DNA of 64,000 nucleotides from JAPPHA01 sp963662815 (GTDB taxonomy: Bacteria > Pseudomonadota > Alphaproteobacteria > Rhodobacterales > Rhodobacteraceae). The stretch lies in contig CAXXWA010000029.1 in assembly GCA_963662815.2 (NCBI GenBank), positions 186,001 to 250,000 of the forward strand, written 5' to 3'. The position numbers and the translations under genes were made by a program. Positions within the stretch are counted from its first letter, which is position 1; each line of letters begins with the position of its first letter. The notes beneath the pieces are model-generated. The model did no database searches and was not told where the DNA came from. It saw only the letters and a program-made list of their open reading frames with translations. Shown here in pieces: positions 36,801 to 46,010 of the stretch.

Positions 36801-37771
36801 AGGCGGTCTGGTATGAATCGCAGGGGCCGGCGCGGAATGTCCTCGTCTACGGGGATGCCGCCACGCCCGACCCGGATCCTGGTGAGGTCCTCGTCAGGGT
36901 TCGCGCTTCCGGTTGCAACCCCTCGGACGTGAAGCTGCGCGCCGGCGCACGCGCCATGGGTTTCGGGCGCATTATCCCGCATTCTGACGGAGCCGGCACT
37001 ATCGAGTCGGTCGGGGATGGCGTCGACGCGAACCGCGTGGGCGAACGCGTGTGGATCTGGAACGGACAGTGGCAAAGGCCGTGGGGCACCTGCGCGGAGT
37101 TCATCGCCGTGCCGGAGATTCAGGCGGTACCGCTTCCGGAAACGACCGGCTTTGCGGAAGGCGCCTGTCTCGGAATCCCCGCCCTGACCGCGTACAGGTG
37201 CGTATTCGCCGACGGCCCGGTCGAGCACAAGACGGTTCTGGTTACCGGCGGCGCCGGCTCCGTCGCGCGCTATGCCATCCAGATGGCGGCAGCAGGCGGC
37301 GCCACGGTCATCACCACGGTGAGCGGTCCCGCGAAGGCCGACTACGCAAGTCGTGCAGGTGCGCACCACGTGCTGAACTACAAGACCGACGACGTAGCCG
37401 AAGCGGTAATGGACCTCACGGGCGGCGTGGACCGGATCGTGGAGCTCGAATTCGGCGGAAACCTTCCCGTGATAGAAAGAATCATTCGTCCGAACGGCGT
37501 GATCGCCGCATACGGGTCGGCGGCGGCAATGACGCCGACCCTTCCCTTCTATTCACTGATGTTTCGCGATGTCACGTTGCGCATGGTCCTGGTGTACCTT
37601 CTTGCCGATGACGTTCGCCGGGAATCCGTCGAGGGTCTCACGGCAATGCTGGCTGGCAACCGGCTCACGCATTCCGTGGCCGAAACTCATTCGCTGCCGA
37701 ACGCGGCCGCCGCGCATGAAGCGGTCGAGGCGGCGGCGAAATTGGGATCCGTGGTCGTGCGCACAGCCTGA
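36797..37771 (+). CDS. NADPH:quinone oxidoreductase-like MDR-family protein
   Basis: 324 aa zinc-independent medium-chain reductase. GroES-like half: VLVRVRASGCNPSDVKLRAG near 35 and PHSDGAGTIESVGDGV near 62. The Rossmann motif VTGGAGSVARYAIQMAAAGG near 150 has GGAGSVA instead of the usual AAAGGVG. It lacks the catalytic zinc cysteines of alcohol dehydrogenases. The ATG overlaps the oligopeptidase stop (ATGA), so the two are co-translated. Confidence 0.88.
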   Translation: MKAVWYESQGPARNVLVYGDAATPDPDPGEVLVRVRASGCNPSDVKLRAGARAMGFGRIIPHSDGAGTIESVGDGVDANRVGERVWIWNGQWQRPWGTCAEFIAVPEIQAVPLPETTGFAEGACLGIPALTAYRCVFADGPVEHKTVLVTGGAGSVARYAIQMAAAGGATVITTVSGPAKADYASRAGAHHVLNYKTDDVAEAVMDLTGGVDRIVELEFGGNLPVIERIIRPNGVIAAYGSAAAMTPTLPFYSLMFRDVTLRMVLVYLLADDVRRESVEGLTAMLAGNRLTHSVAETHSLPNAAAAHEAVEAAAKLGSVVVRTA

Positions 37772-37981
37772 ACGCGCATTCGGTTCAAGCGACTTGAAAT
37801 GGAGGTTCTCTCCCGGAAATTCCGGTCGGGGACCGAATCGGGGGCGCCGGTTCGAACACGCCAGAAACTGAATGCAGAAGAAGGCCACGGCGGCAAGACG
37901 CCGCACCGAAGCCCGAAGCAAGGTCATGACGCCGACAACAGCCTGCCGGCATTGAAGTTACGATGTCTCAGACCTTCAAGA

Positions 37982-38431
37982 TCACGGTGACGACGTCCCC
38001 AGGTGATCGATCTCGAGACCACCCCAACGATCACTCAAGTATTCCGCCACAAGCCTTCGATGGCAATTGTGCGGCTGATCTTCGCTGCAAAGCAAGCAGC
38101 CATTGCTCACGAGTTCCCTCGAGACGGTCGACTCAATGCTCCGCTCCTTCATCAGATCGAGAAATCGTTTCTCGTAGGCGTCCCACGTAATTCGTCCGTT
38201 TCGATAATCGTTCAACAACGCCTTCGTCGGAGCGAAGGCCGGCTCATGTACATAATCGAGTCCGCAAAGTTCCCGCGCGAACCAGGCTAGGTCATCCTTC
38301 TTTGCAAATCCGGCAAGCTGCGATGCATTGTTGAGCCTTACATCGACAATGCGCGCGACGCCGGAACTGCGCAGCAGTTCGAAAAACCGACTTGCAGACT
38401 TTTTCGTGAAGCCAATCGTTGCGATCTTCAT
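37982..38431 (-). CDS. DUF488-family protein (second of a tandem pair)
   Basis: 149 aa. DUF488 marks: IATIGFTKKSASRFFELL at the start, IVDVRLNNASQ near 30, and the Cys/His end motif LLCSEDQPHNCHRRLVAEYL near 115-133. Function of the family is not established. The ATG shares a base with the stop of the other DUF488 gene (TGATG). The two paralogues are clearly related but diverged, which suggests a hetero-oligomer or split roles. Confidence 0.85.
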   Translation of the reverse strand: MKIATIGFTKKSASRFFELLRSSGVARIVDVRLNNASQLAGFAKKDDLAWFARELCGLDYVHEPAFAPTKALLNDYRNGRITWDAYEKRFLDLMKERSIESTVSRELVSNGCLLCSEDQPHNCHRRLVAEYLSDRWGGLEIDHLGTSSP

Positions 38432-39063
38432 TATCGTCTTTTCTCCATTTTGTCGGAGCTATGCTCTCTGGCATGCCCAAATCGCGCCGACTGACGAGCA
38501 ATCGCTTCGGCGATCAGTTCGCCGCGTGGTGCGTCAGGCATGAACAAGTCGTACTCGGTGTCAAGTTTGAATTCAGCGAGCAGTCGGGACATTGCGGCGG
38601 CGTGCATTTCCAACCGCCCATCAGCCAATATGTGGCCAACGTCTATGCCACGCTTGTCAAGTTCATGTCCGACCAAGAGCGTCCGGTGGCATTTAAGCGG
38701 CTCCATTTCTGAGCACATAATTGCAACGCGAAACCGCGCCGCACCACGCAGAAGCCTTTCCAACCCGTTGCGAAAACCCTCCGTGCGCGCGAGCTGATCA
38801 TAGCGGATACGGCCGTTTTCGTGAACGAATGGATCGTCTGATCGTCCGCCCAGCTCGCGACCGAGAAATACGTAACTGATGCCCGACAACCGAAGCGATT
38901 TGTGGAGTTGTTCTCGATTGAATTGAGGATTGAAACGACTGTACGGCGACGAACGCACATCGGCGAGGGCGATCACGCGGTGACGGGCCAGGAGACCAAG
39001 AAACATCTCCATCGGATGATTGGAGTGACCAATCGTAAGGATCATGTTCACGTGCCTGTTCAT
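38431..39063 (-). CDS. DUF488-family protein (first of a tandem pair)
   Basis: 210 aa, or 204 from the ATG at 39045. ILTIGHSNHPMEMFLGLLAR at the start, LADVRSSPYSRFNPQFNREQ near 33, and the Cys/His motif AIMCSEMEPLKCHRTLLVGH near 113-131 match DUF488. It has about 60 more C-terminal residues than its partner. It may be translated after a small ORF whose stop overlaps its ATG by ATGA. Confidence 0.85.
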   Translation of the reverse strand: MNRHVNMILTIGHSNHPMEMFLGLLARHRVIALADVRSSPYSRFNPQFNREQLHKSLRLSGISYVFLGRELGGRSDDPFVHENGRIRYDQLARTEGFRNGLERLLRGAARFRVAIMCSEMEPLKCHRTLLVGHELDKRGIDVGHILADGRLEMHAAAMSRLLAEFKLDTEYDLFMPDAPRGELIAEAIARQSARFGHAREHSSDKMEKRR

Positions 39064-39299
39064 GGATATGGCCCTTCAGGCTCGATGATTGCCACAGCTA
39101 CCGTACAAATGGCGCATTGGTGCTCTTGGCCAAGACTGATTGAGAGATTGCATTGCTCTATCTGACCCTTTTCGTCAAACGTCCAAAACGAATGCCTCTC
39201 GTTGATTGGATTGGCGACCCGAAGCGCACAGTTCCGGCGGTTGTTGCTGCATGGACAAACCGGTCCCGCGCCCGCCGTCCGACGCTTCGCCAAGTGCAA
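39060..39299 (-). CDS. Possible small protein upstream of the DUF488 pair
   Basis: Up to 79 codons from a TTG. The stop overlaps the DUF488 ATG in an ATGA arrangement, which is the main reason to consider it. Cysteines come in pairs or clusters (VCPCSNNRRNC near residue 14, CAIC near 63), as in small zinc proteins. No ATG or clear ribosome site lies at the 5' side, so the true start may be elsewhere or lost. No family recognised. Confidence 0.3.
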   Translation of the reverse strand: MHLAKRRTAGAGPVCPCSNNRRNCALRVANPINERHSFWTFDEKGQIEQCNLSISLGQEHQCAICTVAVAIIEPEGPYP

Positions 39300-39760
39300 T
39301 CACCCTAAGCGCGAGATCATTTGCAAGGACCGAACGCAACGAAGTGAATGCGCCGCTATCGGAATCCAACCGAGTCCTGCCGTTGCAGCCGCTAAGGGCG
39401 CCGTTGTCATCTACCCATTGCGGCCTGGCGGGCTCGGCGAATGACGAGAGCACCGCGGGTGAGCTGGACCCAAACCTTACCCAACGCGTTTCCGGGTCTC
39501 GCAGCCAGTTCTTCGACCTCACGCCCTTCGGCATCAACCCTGTCAATGACACGTCAATGACGTCGAGAACTTGTGGACCGCTCCCTTACGCGAGTTTACG
39601 CTCATGGATGGTTGAATGGGACGGCTACGCACGATTCGAATCCAGCCTCCTCCTTTGCCAAGCGCCCGCTTGACCAGCGAGCAGCGCATCGGCTTCGAGA
39701 TGTCGAGAATTGGCAAGAAAGACGGATTTCTCGATTCCTGTCGCATGTTTCCTGTCGCAT
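39300..39760. other. 460-bp stretch without a firm gene
   Basis: A minus-strand frame (39175-39552) is open but not recognisable. A short direct repeat of cctgtcgcatgt occurs twice within 39737-39763, just before the duplicated block. The stretch probably holds remains of the DNA between the DUF488 genes and the AlbA_2 gene. Confidence 0.4.
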
Positions 39761-40130
39761 GTGCCGCCCAGAATCGAGGAGTCATCTGGTCAATTCGTCC
39801 GAATTGACCACGTCGCAACCCGACAAATCGGCATTCATGCAACTGAGCCTGACGAGTTTTCCGTTCTTGCATCTCACGCATGTCCACCGGTCACCCTCAG
39901 CCGCTCGGATGACCAGCTGCAGTTCGCCTTCGTGTCGAGCAACTCGAATACTCAGGCAGGCAACCAGAAAGGCGTTTGCATTCGGAACGTATGATCGGCA
40001 CACCGTCGCCACGCGTGTCCATCAAGCACGTGCGGTCCAAACCTGTTGGGGCGGAGCAACGCGCCAGCAAGGACACGATGAGCTCATTTCGATTCGAATC
40101 CAGGACTGTCTCAAGTGAAGGCTGTCGGGG
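39761..40130. repeat. Tandem duplication, outer (decayed) copy
   Basis: 370 bp that repeats 40131-40468 in direct orientation, both starting gtgccgcccagaatcgagga. It carries the 3' end of the AlbA_2 gene (minus strand, RNELIVSLLARC...LSGCLPEY), but the frame is broken after PEY by extra dinucleotides. Differences from the other copy are almost all small insertions or deletions, including several of two bases and one of about 13, with hardly any substitutions. Confidence 0.85.
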
Positions 40131-40468
40131 GTGCCGCCCAGAATCGAGGAGTATCTGGTCAATTCGTCCGAATTGACCCGTCGCAAGACAAATCCTCAAC
40201 TGAGCCTGACGAGTTTTCCGTTCTTGCATCTCACGCATGTCCACCGGTCACCCTGCCGCTCGGATGACCAGCTGCAGTTCGTTCGTGTCGAGCAACTCAT
40301 ACTCAGGCAGGCAACCAGAAAGGCGTTTGCATTCGGAACGTATGATCGGCACACCGTCGCCACGCGTGTCCATCAAGCACGTGCGGTCCAAACCTGTTGG
40401 GGCGGAGCAACGCGCCAGCAAGGACACGATGAGCTCATTTCGACTGTCTCAAGTGAAGGCTGTCGGGG
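40131..40468. repeat. Tandem duplication, inner copy
   Basis: About 338 bp, direct repeat of 39761-40130. Read on the minus strand, this copy keeps the natural C-terminus of the AlbA_2 protein (CLPEYELLDTNELQLVIRAAG then stop at 40248), so it is nearer the original sequence than the outer copy. Confidence 0.85.
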
Positions 40469-41457
40469 GTCAAGGTGCCTGCAAGGCGGCCAGGCACAAG
40501 GAGTTCGAGACGATCAGCAAACAGTTGCAATCGAATCCGTGCGCCTGCCATCGAGTAGTCGCGATGGGCGACGGCATTCACAAGCGCTTCAAAAACCGCC
40601 CGCTCGCTGAACTGCGGGCGATCTGACCTTGAAGCGTGTTTTGTGGAACGTACAAACATATTTCGCATCACAAAATTCAGGGCTCCGGACACCTGCTCAT
40701 CAAGCGGACCCATGATGTCGCGCGCATCTGTCTGGCAATCAGAATCCAAGCGTTCTCCGGCGTAGCTGACTGCCTGAATGTACGCATGCGTGAGCCATCG
40801 TTGCGGCGCAGACGTGCAAAGAAGCACCCCCGCAATTGTAAGTCGATCGACCTCGTCGTCGTCCCTTGCCAATACCCGAAGCTTGCGCAATGTGTCTTCC
40901 GTTGGGCTGGCTTGAATAAACCTCCGCGCTAGCGCGTAGTTCAGGTCAGATCGCGCAGTCCCTGACACAACGGTTTCATCAAACCGAACTTGGCGGCCGA
41001 AACTACGCTCTTGAAACAACCTGACAAGCACATCGGGGGCGATTTCGCGCTTCGAACTCCCAACCCTCCGGAAGTGCCCGCCAGGGCTTTCGTGGACAAA
41101 GAGGCTTCGAGCGAGGTCAATTCGGATGATTGGAACCGATTGGCTGGACGCATCCTGCATAGTCAATGTGCGAATGTCGGCGTCGAGAACCGGCTTCACG
41201 GAATCATTGCAGACCTTGCGTACCCATCGTTCGACAGTGTCCAAGTCATCCAAGGCAATGCCAAGCACTTCCCGACTTCGGCTGTCTACCCCCAGAAGCA
41301 CCGTACCGCCTCGTCCGTTCGCCATCGCTGCAAGTTCATCGGCGAAATCATCCGGGTCCGGGCTTCTGACACGCTTGCGCGCGACATCGACGCACTTGAG
41401 CGCCAATGTTGAATCTTCACCGAGAAGAAGGCGTTCAACCAAACTGGAGCAGATCAT
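40248..41457 (-). pseudogene. AlbA_2/Schlafen-type putative DNA-binding ATP-binding protein, frameshifted
   Basis: The first 340 codons are open: an N-terminal AlbA_2 domain (FADELAAMANGRGGTVLLGV near 37, FVHESPGGHFRRVGSSKREI near 130) and a GHKL-like C-terminal half (FEALVNAVAHRDYS near 285, GARIRLQLFADRLELLVPGR, LTPDSLHLRQS). The frame then stops at SK-TGA near 40433. The rest, RNELIVSLLARC to VIRAAG and a stop at 40248, is in another phase, so a few bases are missing near 40440. Repaired length is about 404 aa. The break coincides with the tandem duplication. Relatives occur as transcriptional regulators and in defence islands. Confidence 0.75.
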
Positions 41458-42105
41458 TGTTTCACTCGCATTCAGGCAACACTACCCTAAACACGGAACG
41501 CGCAAAACGCCTGGAATCGCTTGGCTCCATCCACAAGTTCTCATTTTGGTGGTTTTCCCATTTACACCCGAAGTCGGGCGGTTTCGACATTGGGATTGGA
41601 GGCGGATTTCCCACGCAGAAACTGGAAAGGGTGAAATCAACTGCGTTTTGGCGGCAATGATCCTGGTTCCCGGAGCAGCGCGTGTCTGGCTGGCGATCGA
41701 CTGTGAAAGCGCGAAGCCAAGGCTGCGATATAGATCACGAATCCCAACGACAATGGCAGCGCAACCCTTTCGGCTGCCGGGCAGCACCAAGCGGATCAAC
41801 AAAAATTCACGATCAGGCTGCCAACATTCCGGATCATCCGAGGGTGCGAAACCGCCTTGCCGGCCTCCAGGCACCGCTAGAGGCATAGACTGGTCCCGAT
41901 GCGTTTCTCGCGGGCGGACTTTGCGGCCTGCGGGATTCAGTCGCGAGCCAGGGTCGGTTTGACATGTCGTGCCGGGTACGATTGTCCCCAGCCCATGACA
42001 GTGGAGTTGACGCGGATGCCGCAATCGCTGTGAAGCGGTCGAAATTTGATCGCCTCCACTGTCGAGGGCTTCGTCGAACCCGAACCGGAAGACGCCCACG
42101 TCCGG
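41458..42105. other. 650-bp gap, no gene recognised
   Basis: A 205-codon minus-strand frame (41482-42099) exists but has no familiar motif, unusual composition and no ribosome site. It should contain the promoter of the AlbA_2 gene at its left side. Confidence 0.5.
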
Positions 42106-42624
42106 TCACTCGCGAATTTCGTCGTCGAAGACTCCGAAGACTTGCTCCTTTTCGACCCATCCCCTGTAACCGTCGCCGGAAACCCTGCACCAGTCGAGCT
42201 TGCAATCCCCAAGTCGGGAAATCACGCCCTTTTCGGCAAGCGCAACGATCTCGGATGTATTGCTCGGATACGCGCGAATGGGCGTGTCGCCCACGCGCAC
42301 GACCACGGTACGGACGCCTGACAGCAGGCGATAGTGCATCCAGCCCCCCTGCCCGTCCTCGTCCTCGACCCGCCGCCAGTATCCGTGTTCGGCAGTAATC
42401 TTCAAAGGCGTGTTGATGTGGTTGAGGACCCAGTCGATCTTGTACGAGAATCCCGGCCCGCGACGAACATATCCCGCCTTCGTCTTCATGGACACGAACC
42501 GTGGAAGCGCGAAACCGGTAACAGGCCCGACGCCCGAGGCGCGCGCCGGCAGCGACATCGCAGCGACCAGCACCAGGATCAACGCCCACCCCGACAGCGC
42601 CGGGAACTTGCGCCCTTTCTTCAA
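42106..42624 (-). CDS. Secreted SH3-domain protein
   Basis: 172 aa. A signal peptide covers residues 1-30 (WALILVLVAAMSLPARA, likely cut after ARA). Two bacterial SH3-like repeats follow: MKTKAGYVRRGPGFSYKIDW near 46 and VRVGDTPIRAYPSNTSEIVA near 108, each ending in a GW motif (GGWMHY, RGWVEKEQVFG). It is the COG3807-type periplasmic protein usually found head-to-head with a 2-hydroxyacid dehydrogenase in alphaproteobacteria, as here. Binding of cell-wall material is a guess from the fold. Confidence 0.85.
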   Translation of the reverse strand: MKKGRKFPALSGWALILVLVAAMSLPARASGVGPVTGFALPRFVSMKTKAGYVRRGPGFSYKIDWVLNHINTPLKITAEHGYWRRVEDEDGQGGWMHYRLLSGVRTVVVRVGDTPIRAYPSNTSEIVALAEKGVISRLGDCKLDWCRVSGDGYRGWVEKEQVFGVFDDEIRE

Positions 42625-42728
42625 GTCGGAACACCGGAATTCACGGGAACTCTCTCTCTTTCGCCTTGCTCATTTTCGGGATTTCTTGCCAGAATGGCGC
42701 GGGCAGATAAAGCAGCGGATGACAGTTG

Positions 42729-43715
42729 ATGAGAAAACCCAAATTGAGGGTTGTTCTGACGCGCAGATTGCCGGACGCCGTGGAATCGCGGCTCGGCGAA
42801 CTGTTCGACGTGGAGAAGAACGCCAGTGACGCGCTGTTCACCCGAGACCAGCTGGCCGCCGCCGTGCGGCACGCCGACGTGCTTGTGCCGACCCTGAACG
42901 ACAACATCGACGCAGCGATTCTCGCTCAGGCCGGCGAGCGATTGCGGCTGATCGCAAACTACGGCGCCGGTTTCGACCACATCGATGTCCAGACGGCGCG
43001 GCAACGCGGCATCATGGTGACAAACACGCCCGACGTGCTTGCGGAAGACACGGCCGATATCGCCATGACGCTTATCCTGGCCGTCATGCGCCGCGTCCGC
43101 GAAGGATCGCTGCACATGCAGTCCGGCGACTGGCGGGGATGGTCTCCCGGCGCCTTCCAGGGAGCCCGGGTGGGCGGAAAGCGACTCGGAATACTTGGCA
43201 TGGGACGGGTCGGACAGGCGGTTGCGCGGCGCGCGCTCGCATTCGGGCTCAGGATCCACTACCATAATCGGAAGCGCCTCCGCGAGGAAACAGAGGCCGA
43301 TCTCGGTGCAACGTACTGGCAGAGTCTCGACCAGATGGTCGCCCGGGTGGACGTACTGTCAGTCAACTGTCCGCACACGCCGTCGACCTTTCACCTGATG
43401 AACGCGCGACGCCTTCGGCTCATGAAACCAACCAGTTTCATCGTCAATACCTCCCGAGGAGAAGTCATCGACGAAAATGCTCTGACCAGGATGCTTCGCG
43501 CTGGCGAACTGGCCGGAGCCGGTCTGGACGTCTTCGAACATGGTATAGAGGTGAATCCGCGGTTGCGCGGGCTCGACAACGTGATGCTCCTGCCCCACAT
43601 GGCGTCGGCAACGCGGGAGGCGCGCCTCGAGATGGGAGAAAAGGTCATCATCAACATCAAGACCTTTGACGACGGACACCGCCCTCCGGACCAGATAGTG
43701 CCGTCCATGCTTTGA
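42729..43715 (+). CDS. D-isomer-specific 2-hydroxyacid dehydrogenase (glyoxylate/hydroxypyruvate reductase-like)
   Basis: 328 aa from ATG; a TTG one codon earlier is possible. NAD-binding motif LGILGMGRVGQAVARRALAF near 150. Catalytic residues are the Arg in VNTSRGEVIDENAL near 240, a Glu downstream near 268, and the His in MLLPHMASATREARLEMG near 285. ANYGAGFDHIDV near 78 is the substrate-loop glycine. It uses NAD(P)H on glyoxylate, hydroxypyruvate or similar acids. Divergent from the SH3 protein over about 100 bp. Confidence 0.9.
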   Translation: MRKPKLRVVLTRRLPDAVESRLGELFDVEKNASDALFTRDQLAAAVRHADVLVPTLNDNIDAAILAQAGERLRLIANYGAGFDHIDVQTARQRGIMVTNTPDVLAEDTADIAMTLILAVMRRVREGSLHMQSGDWRGWSPGAFQGARVGGKRLGILGMGRVGQAVARRALAFGLRIHYHNRKRLREETEADLGATYWQSLDQMVARVDVLSVNCPHTPSTFHLMNARRLRLMKPTSFIVNTSRGEVIDENALTRMLRAGELAGAGLDVFEHGIEVNPRLRGLDNVMLLPHMASATREARLEMGEKVIINIKTFDDGHRPPDQIVPSML

Positions 43716-44609
43716 CTCTCAGCGGAGCCGCCCGCGCGAATCCTTCGGCTGGCGCGCTCGTCCGCATTCCGCAGCGGCGCTGGAACCCGAACCCGCTGTC
43801 AGCCGTCCGCGCGAGGTGGCCGGCTTCACAGCGGGGCGGGGCGCAGACGTGAAACGAAAGGTGCCGCGGCGTTTGCAGTAACGTCCGCTATGGCACTTTC
43901 ACCGAGTCGTGAAGCATGTCCCGCTGCCTTGAGGACTGCCGGGAATTCGTCATTCGACGCTATTTCGGGTTCCAATTCGGCACCGAAGCGGATTCGGGAC
44001 GGGATCGCAAAGCGGCAGCAGCGGGAGCTGGCCCGCATGCGCGTCGAGAGCCACCTGGAACCTGCGCGCCTAGGTATGTCAGAGTTTGAATCATAATGCC
44101 ATATGTTGCGTTTGTTGATCGCAAGTTCCCGAAAATGACACAGCATAATGTGTTTGGATCGGACTTTTGCATCAAGCTCTCAGTGTTGTCCGGGACAGGC
44201 CGCTGCATGGCGCCGACGCGACAGCGAACAGGTTGTTGATGCCGAGATCGCGGCGCGGAATTCGGCGATGCGCCACCGGGTTCACCCGGTTTCAAGGCAT
44301 TGCCGCCCCGCCTCGCCAAGTTCGGGCCGACCGCACGTCACACGGACCCGCTCGTTCTGGGCCGCGACTCCTCCTGCCCTCGGGATGCAGCTGCCCCGCC
44401 AGCGGTCGCTCATGCCGCCGTCCGACCCCCAGCAAACCGAACCCACCGAGCGAGGACACGGCCCGCCGATGGCGTCAAGGTCTTGGATGTCAGCTTTGAG
44501 CCGAAACTTCCTTCCGGCAAAGGCGGTGGACTCGATGTTTACGACATTGCATTCAAGCGAGATTGCCCGCGCGTGCGAACTGCCCGCGAAACGCGGTCAG
44601 TTGCTCGGG
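43716..44609. other. 890-bp gap, no gene recognised
   Basis: Between the dehydrogenase and ppk2 (convergent). Overlapping frames on both strands have no recognisable motif. An AT-richer patch near 44085-44165 stands out from the surroundings and could be a remnant of transferred DNA. Confidence 0.5.
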
Positions 44610-45488
44610 TCAAGGGTAGTAGTCCGGGGTGAATGTCTGGTCGGACATCGGCGGTCTCACGTAACCGCCAGCTTCCTTGCGCTTCGGCAGACGAACCGGC
44701 TCCGGCGTCAGATCCTCGTAGGGCATCAGGCCGAGGAGGTGCCGGATGCAGTTGAGTCTTGCATGTTTTTTCACGTCCGCGTTCACGACGAACCATGGTG
44801 CTTGCTTGATGTCGCAGTGCGCGAACATCTCGTCCTTGGCCCTCGAATACTGGACCCACCTTGTACGCGACTCAAGGTCCATCGGGCTCAGCTTCCAGCG
44901 CTTGTGTGGCTGCTTGATCCGGTCAAGAAACCGCTTTTCCTGTTCTTCGTCCGAAACCGAAAACCAGTACTTGATGAGCTTTATCCCGGAGCGCACGAGC
45001 ATGCGCTCGAACTCCGGGCAACTCCGCATGAATTCACGGTATTCATTGTCGGTGCAGAATCCCATCACCCGCTCGACGCCGGCGCGGTTGTACCAACTCC
45101 GATCAAATAGAACCATTTCGCCCGCCGCCGGCAGATGTGCGACGTAGCGCTGGAAGTACCACTGCGTGGCTTCGCGCTCGGTGGGCGCGGGGAGGGCAAC
45201 CACCCGGCAGATGCGCGGGCTCAGGTGCTGCGTAATGCGCTTGATGACGCCGCCTTTCCCTGCAGCGTCGCGGCCTTCGAAGATCACGACGACCTTCAAC
45301 CCCTGATCCTTGACCCACTCCTGCAGCTTGACCAGCTCGAGTTGAAGACGGAAGAGTTCGCGCTCGTAGATCTTGTTGTTGATGCGCTCGGGTCGACCGT
45401 CCGCCTTGGAGACCCTCTGATTCGACTTGTCCAAGGACTCATTCACGGCATCTTTGTTCTCGCCCACGGCATGTCCTCCAAACGGCAA
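44610..45488 (-). CDS. ppk2: Polyphosphate kinase 2
   Basis: 292 aa single-domain PPK2, which uses polyphosphate to phosphorylate nucleotides (or the reverse). Walker A VVVIFEGRDAAGKGGVIKRI near 68, lid region with PTEREATQWYFQRYVAHLP near 100, Walker B FDRSWYNRAGVERVMGF near 127, and the long helix FERMLVRSGIKLIKYWFSVS. One-domain size fits class I or III; class cannot be settled here. Divergent from an ABC transporter over 520 bp. Confidence 0.94.
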   Translation of the reverse strand: MPFGGHAVGENKDAVNESLDKSNQRVSKADGRPERINNKIYERELFRLQLELVKLQEWVKDQGLKVVVIFEGRDAAGKGGVIKRITQHLSPRICRVVALPAPTEREATQWYFQRYVAHLPAAGEMVLFDRSWYNRAGVERVMGFCTDNEYREFMRSCPEFERMLVRSGIKLIKYWFSVSDEEQEKRFLDRIKQPHKRWKLSPMDLESRTRWVQYSRAKDEMFAHCDIKQAPWFVVNADVKKHARLNCIRHLLGLMPYEDLTPEPVRLPKRKEAGGYVRPPMSDQTFTPDYYP

Positions 45489-46010
45489 TCAACTTGCTGA
45501 AAAACGGTGCCCGATGCGACCTAATCTGGCCCGAACCCATCAACGGGGCGACAGAACGTGCGACGGTCGCAGGAGAACCGAAACGCAGCTTCAATTATAG
45601 CCTATCGTCTAGAGCACGCAAGTGCACGCATGTATCCGATCCTTGCCAGTTGTGCGGGCGCAGCGCCCGAATCGCACCGTCAGGATAGTGGACGGGACAT
45701 GTCCCGATCTGTTTCGGACATTGCGGCTGCTCGAATGAATCACGAAAACCACGCGTGGCCCGAGTTGACTACCGGCGAAGCCCCAGCCGTCCATTGAACA
45801 TGATCCCAACGGGAATGCACGCATCACATATTTTTTTCGAACGAATTGCCGGCACAACCTTGCGCTGACACCGGATTTCGGTAGGGTAACCACCAAACTG
45901 GCACCTACCTGCCGCAAACCATGACTGTTGCCCGCAATCTGCGGCGACTCGGGAAAGACGGTGGTATGGGATTTGTACTTCGGCAACTGAAATGAAGGGG
46001 GTCTCAGCCC
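45489..46010. promoter_or_regulatory. Divergent ppk2/ABC-transporter intergenic region
   Basis: 522 bp without a gene. It contains a perfect 14-bp palindrome at 45693-45706 (listed separately) and AT-rich DNA near 45825-45850. A GAAGGGGG ribosome site lies just before the ABC gene start. I looked for a thiamine-type riboswitch because the transporter is NMT1-like and did not see one. Confidence 0.5.
45693..45706. promoter_or_regulatory. Perfect 14-bp palindrome, candidate operator
   Basis: CGGGACATGTCCCG is perfectly self-complementary and lies between divergent ppk2 and the ABC operon, about 205 bp from ppk2 and 305 bp from the transporter start. No regulator gene is adjacent, so the binding protein is unknown. 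Confidence 0.4.

Noticed and set aside
39620..39665. gattcgaatcc, resembling a tRNA T-loop
   Set aside because: No T-stem, acceptor stem or anticodon arm can be drawn around it.
41482..42099. 205-codon minus-strand frame
   Set aside because: Odd composition, no start signal and no known domain.
45489..46010. TPP riboswitch upstream of the NMT1-like importer
   Set aside because: The conserved CUGAGA and pyrophosphate-loop elements were not found.
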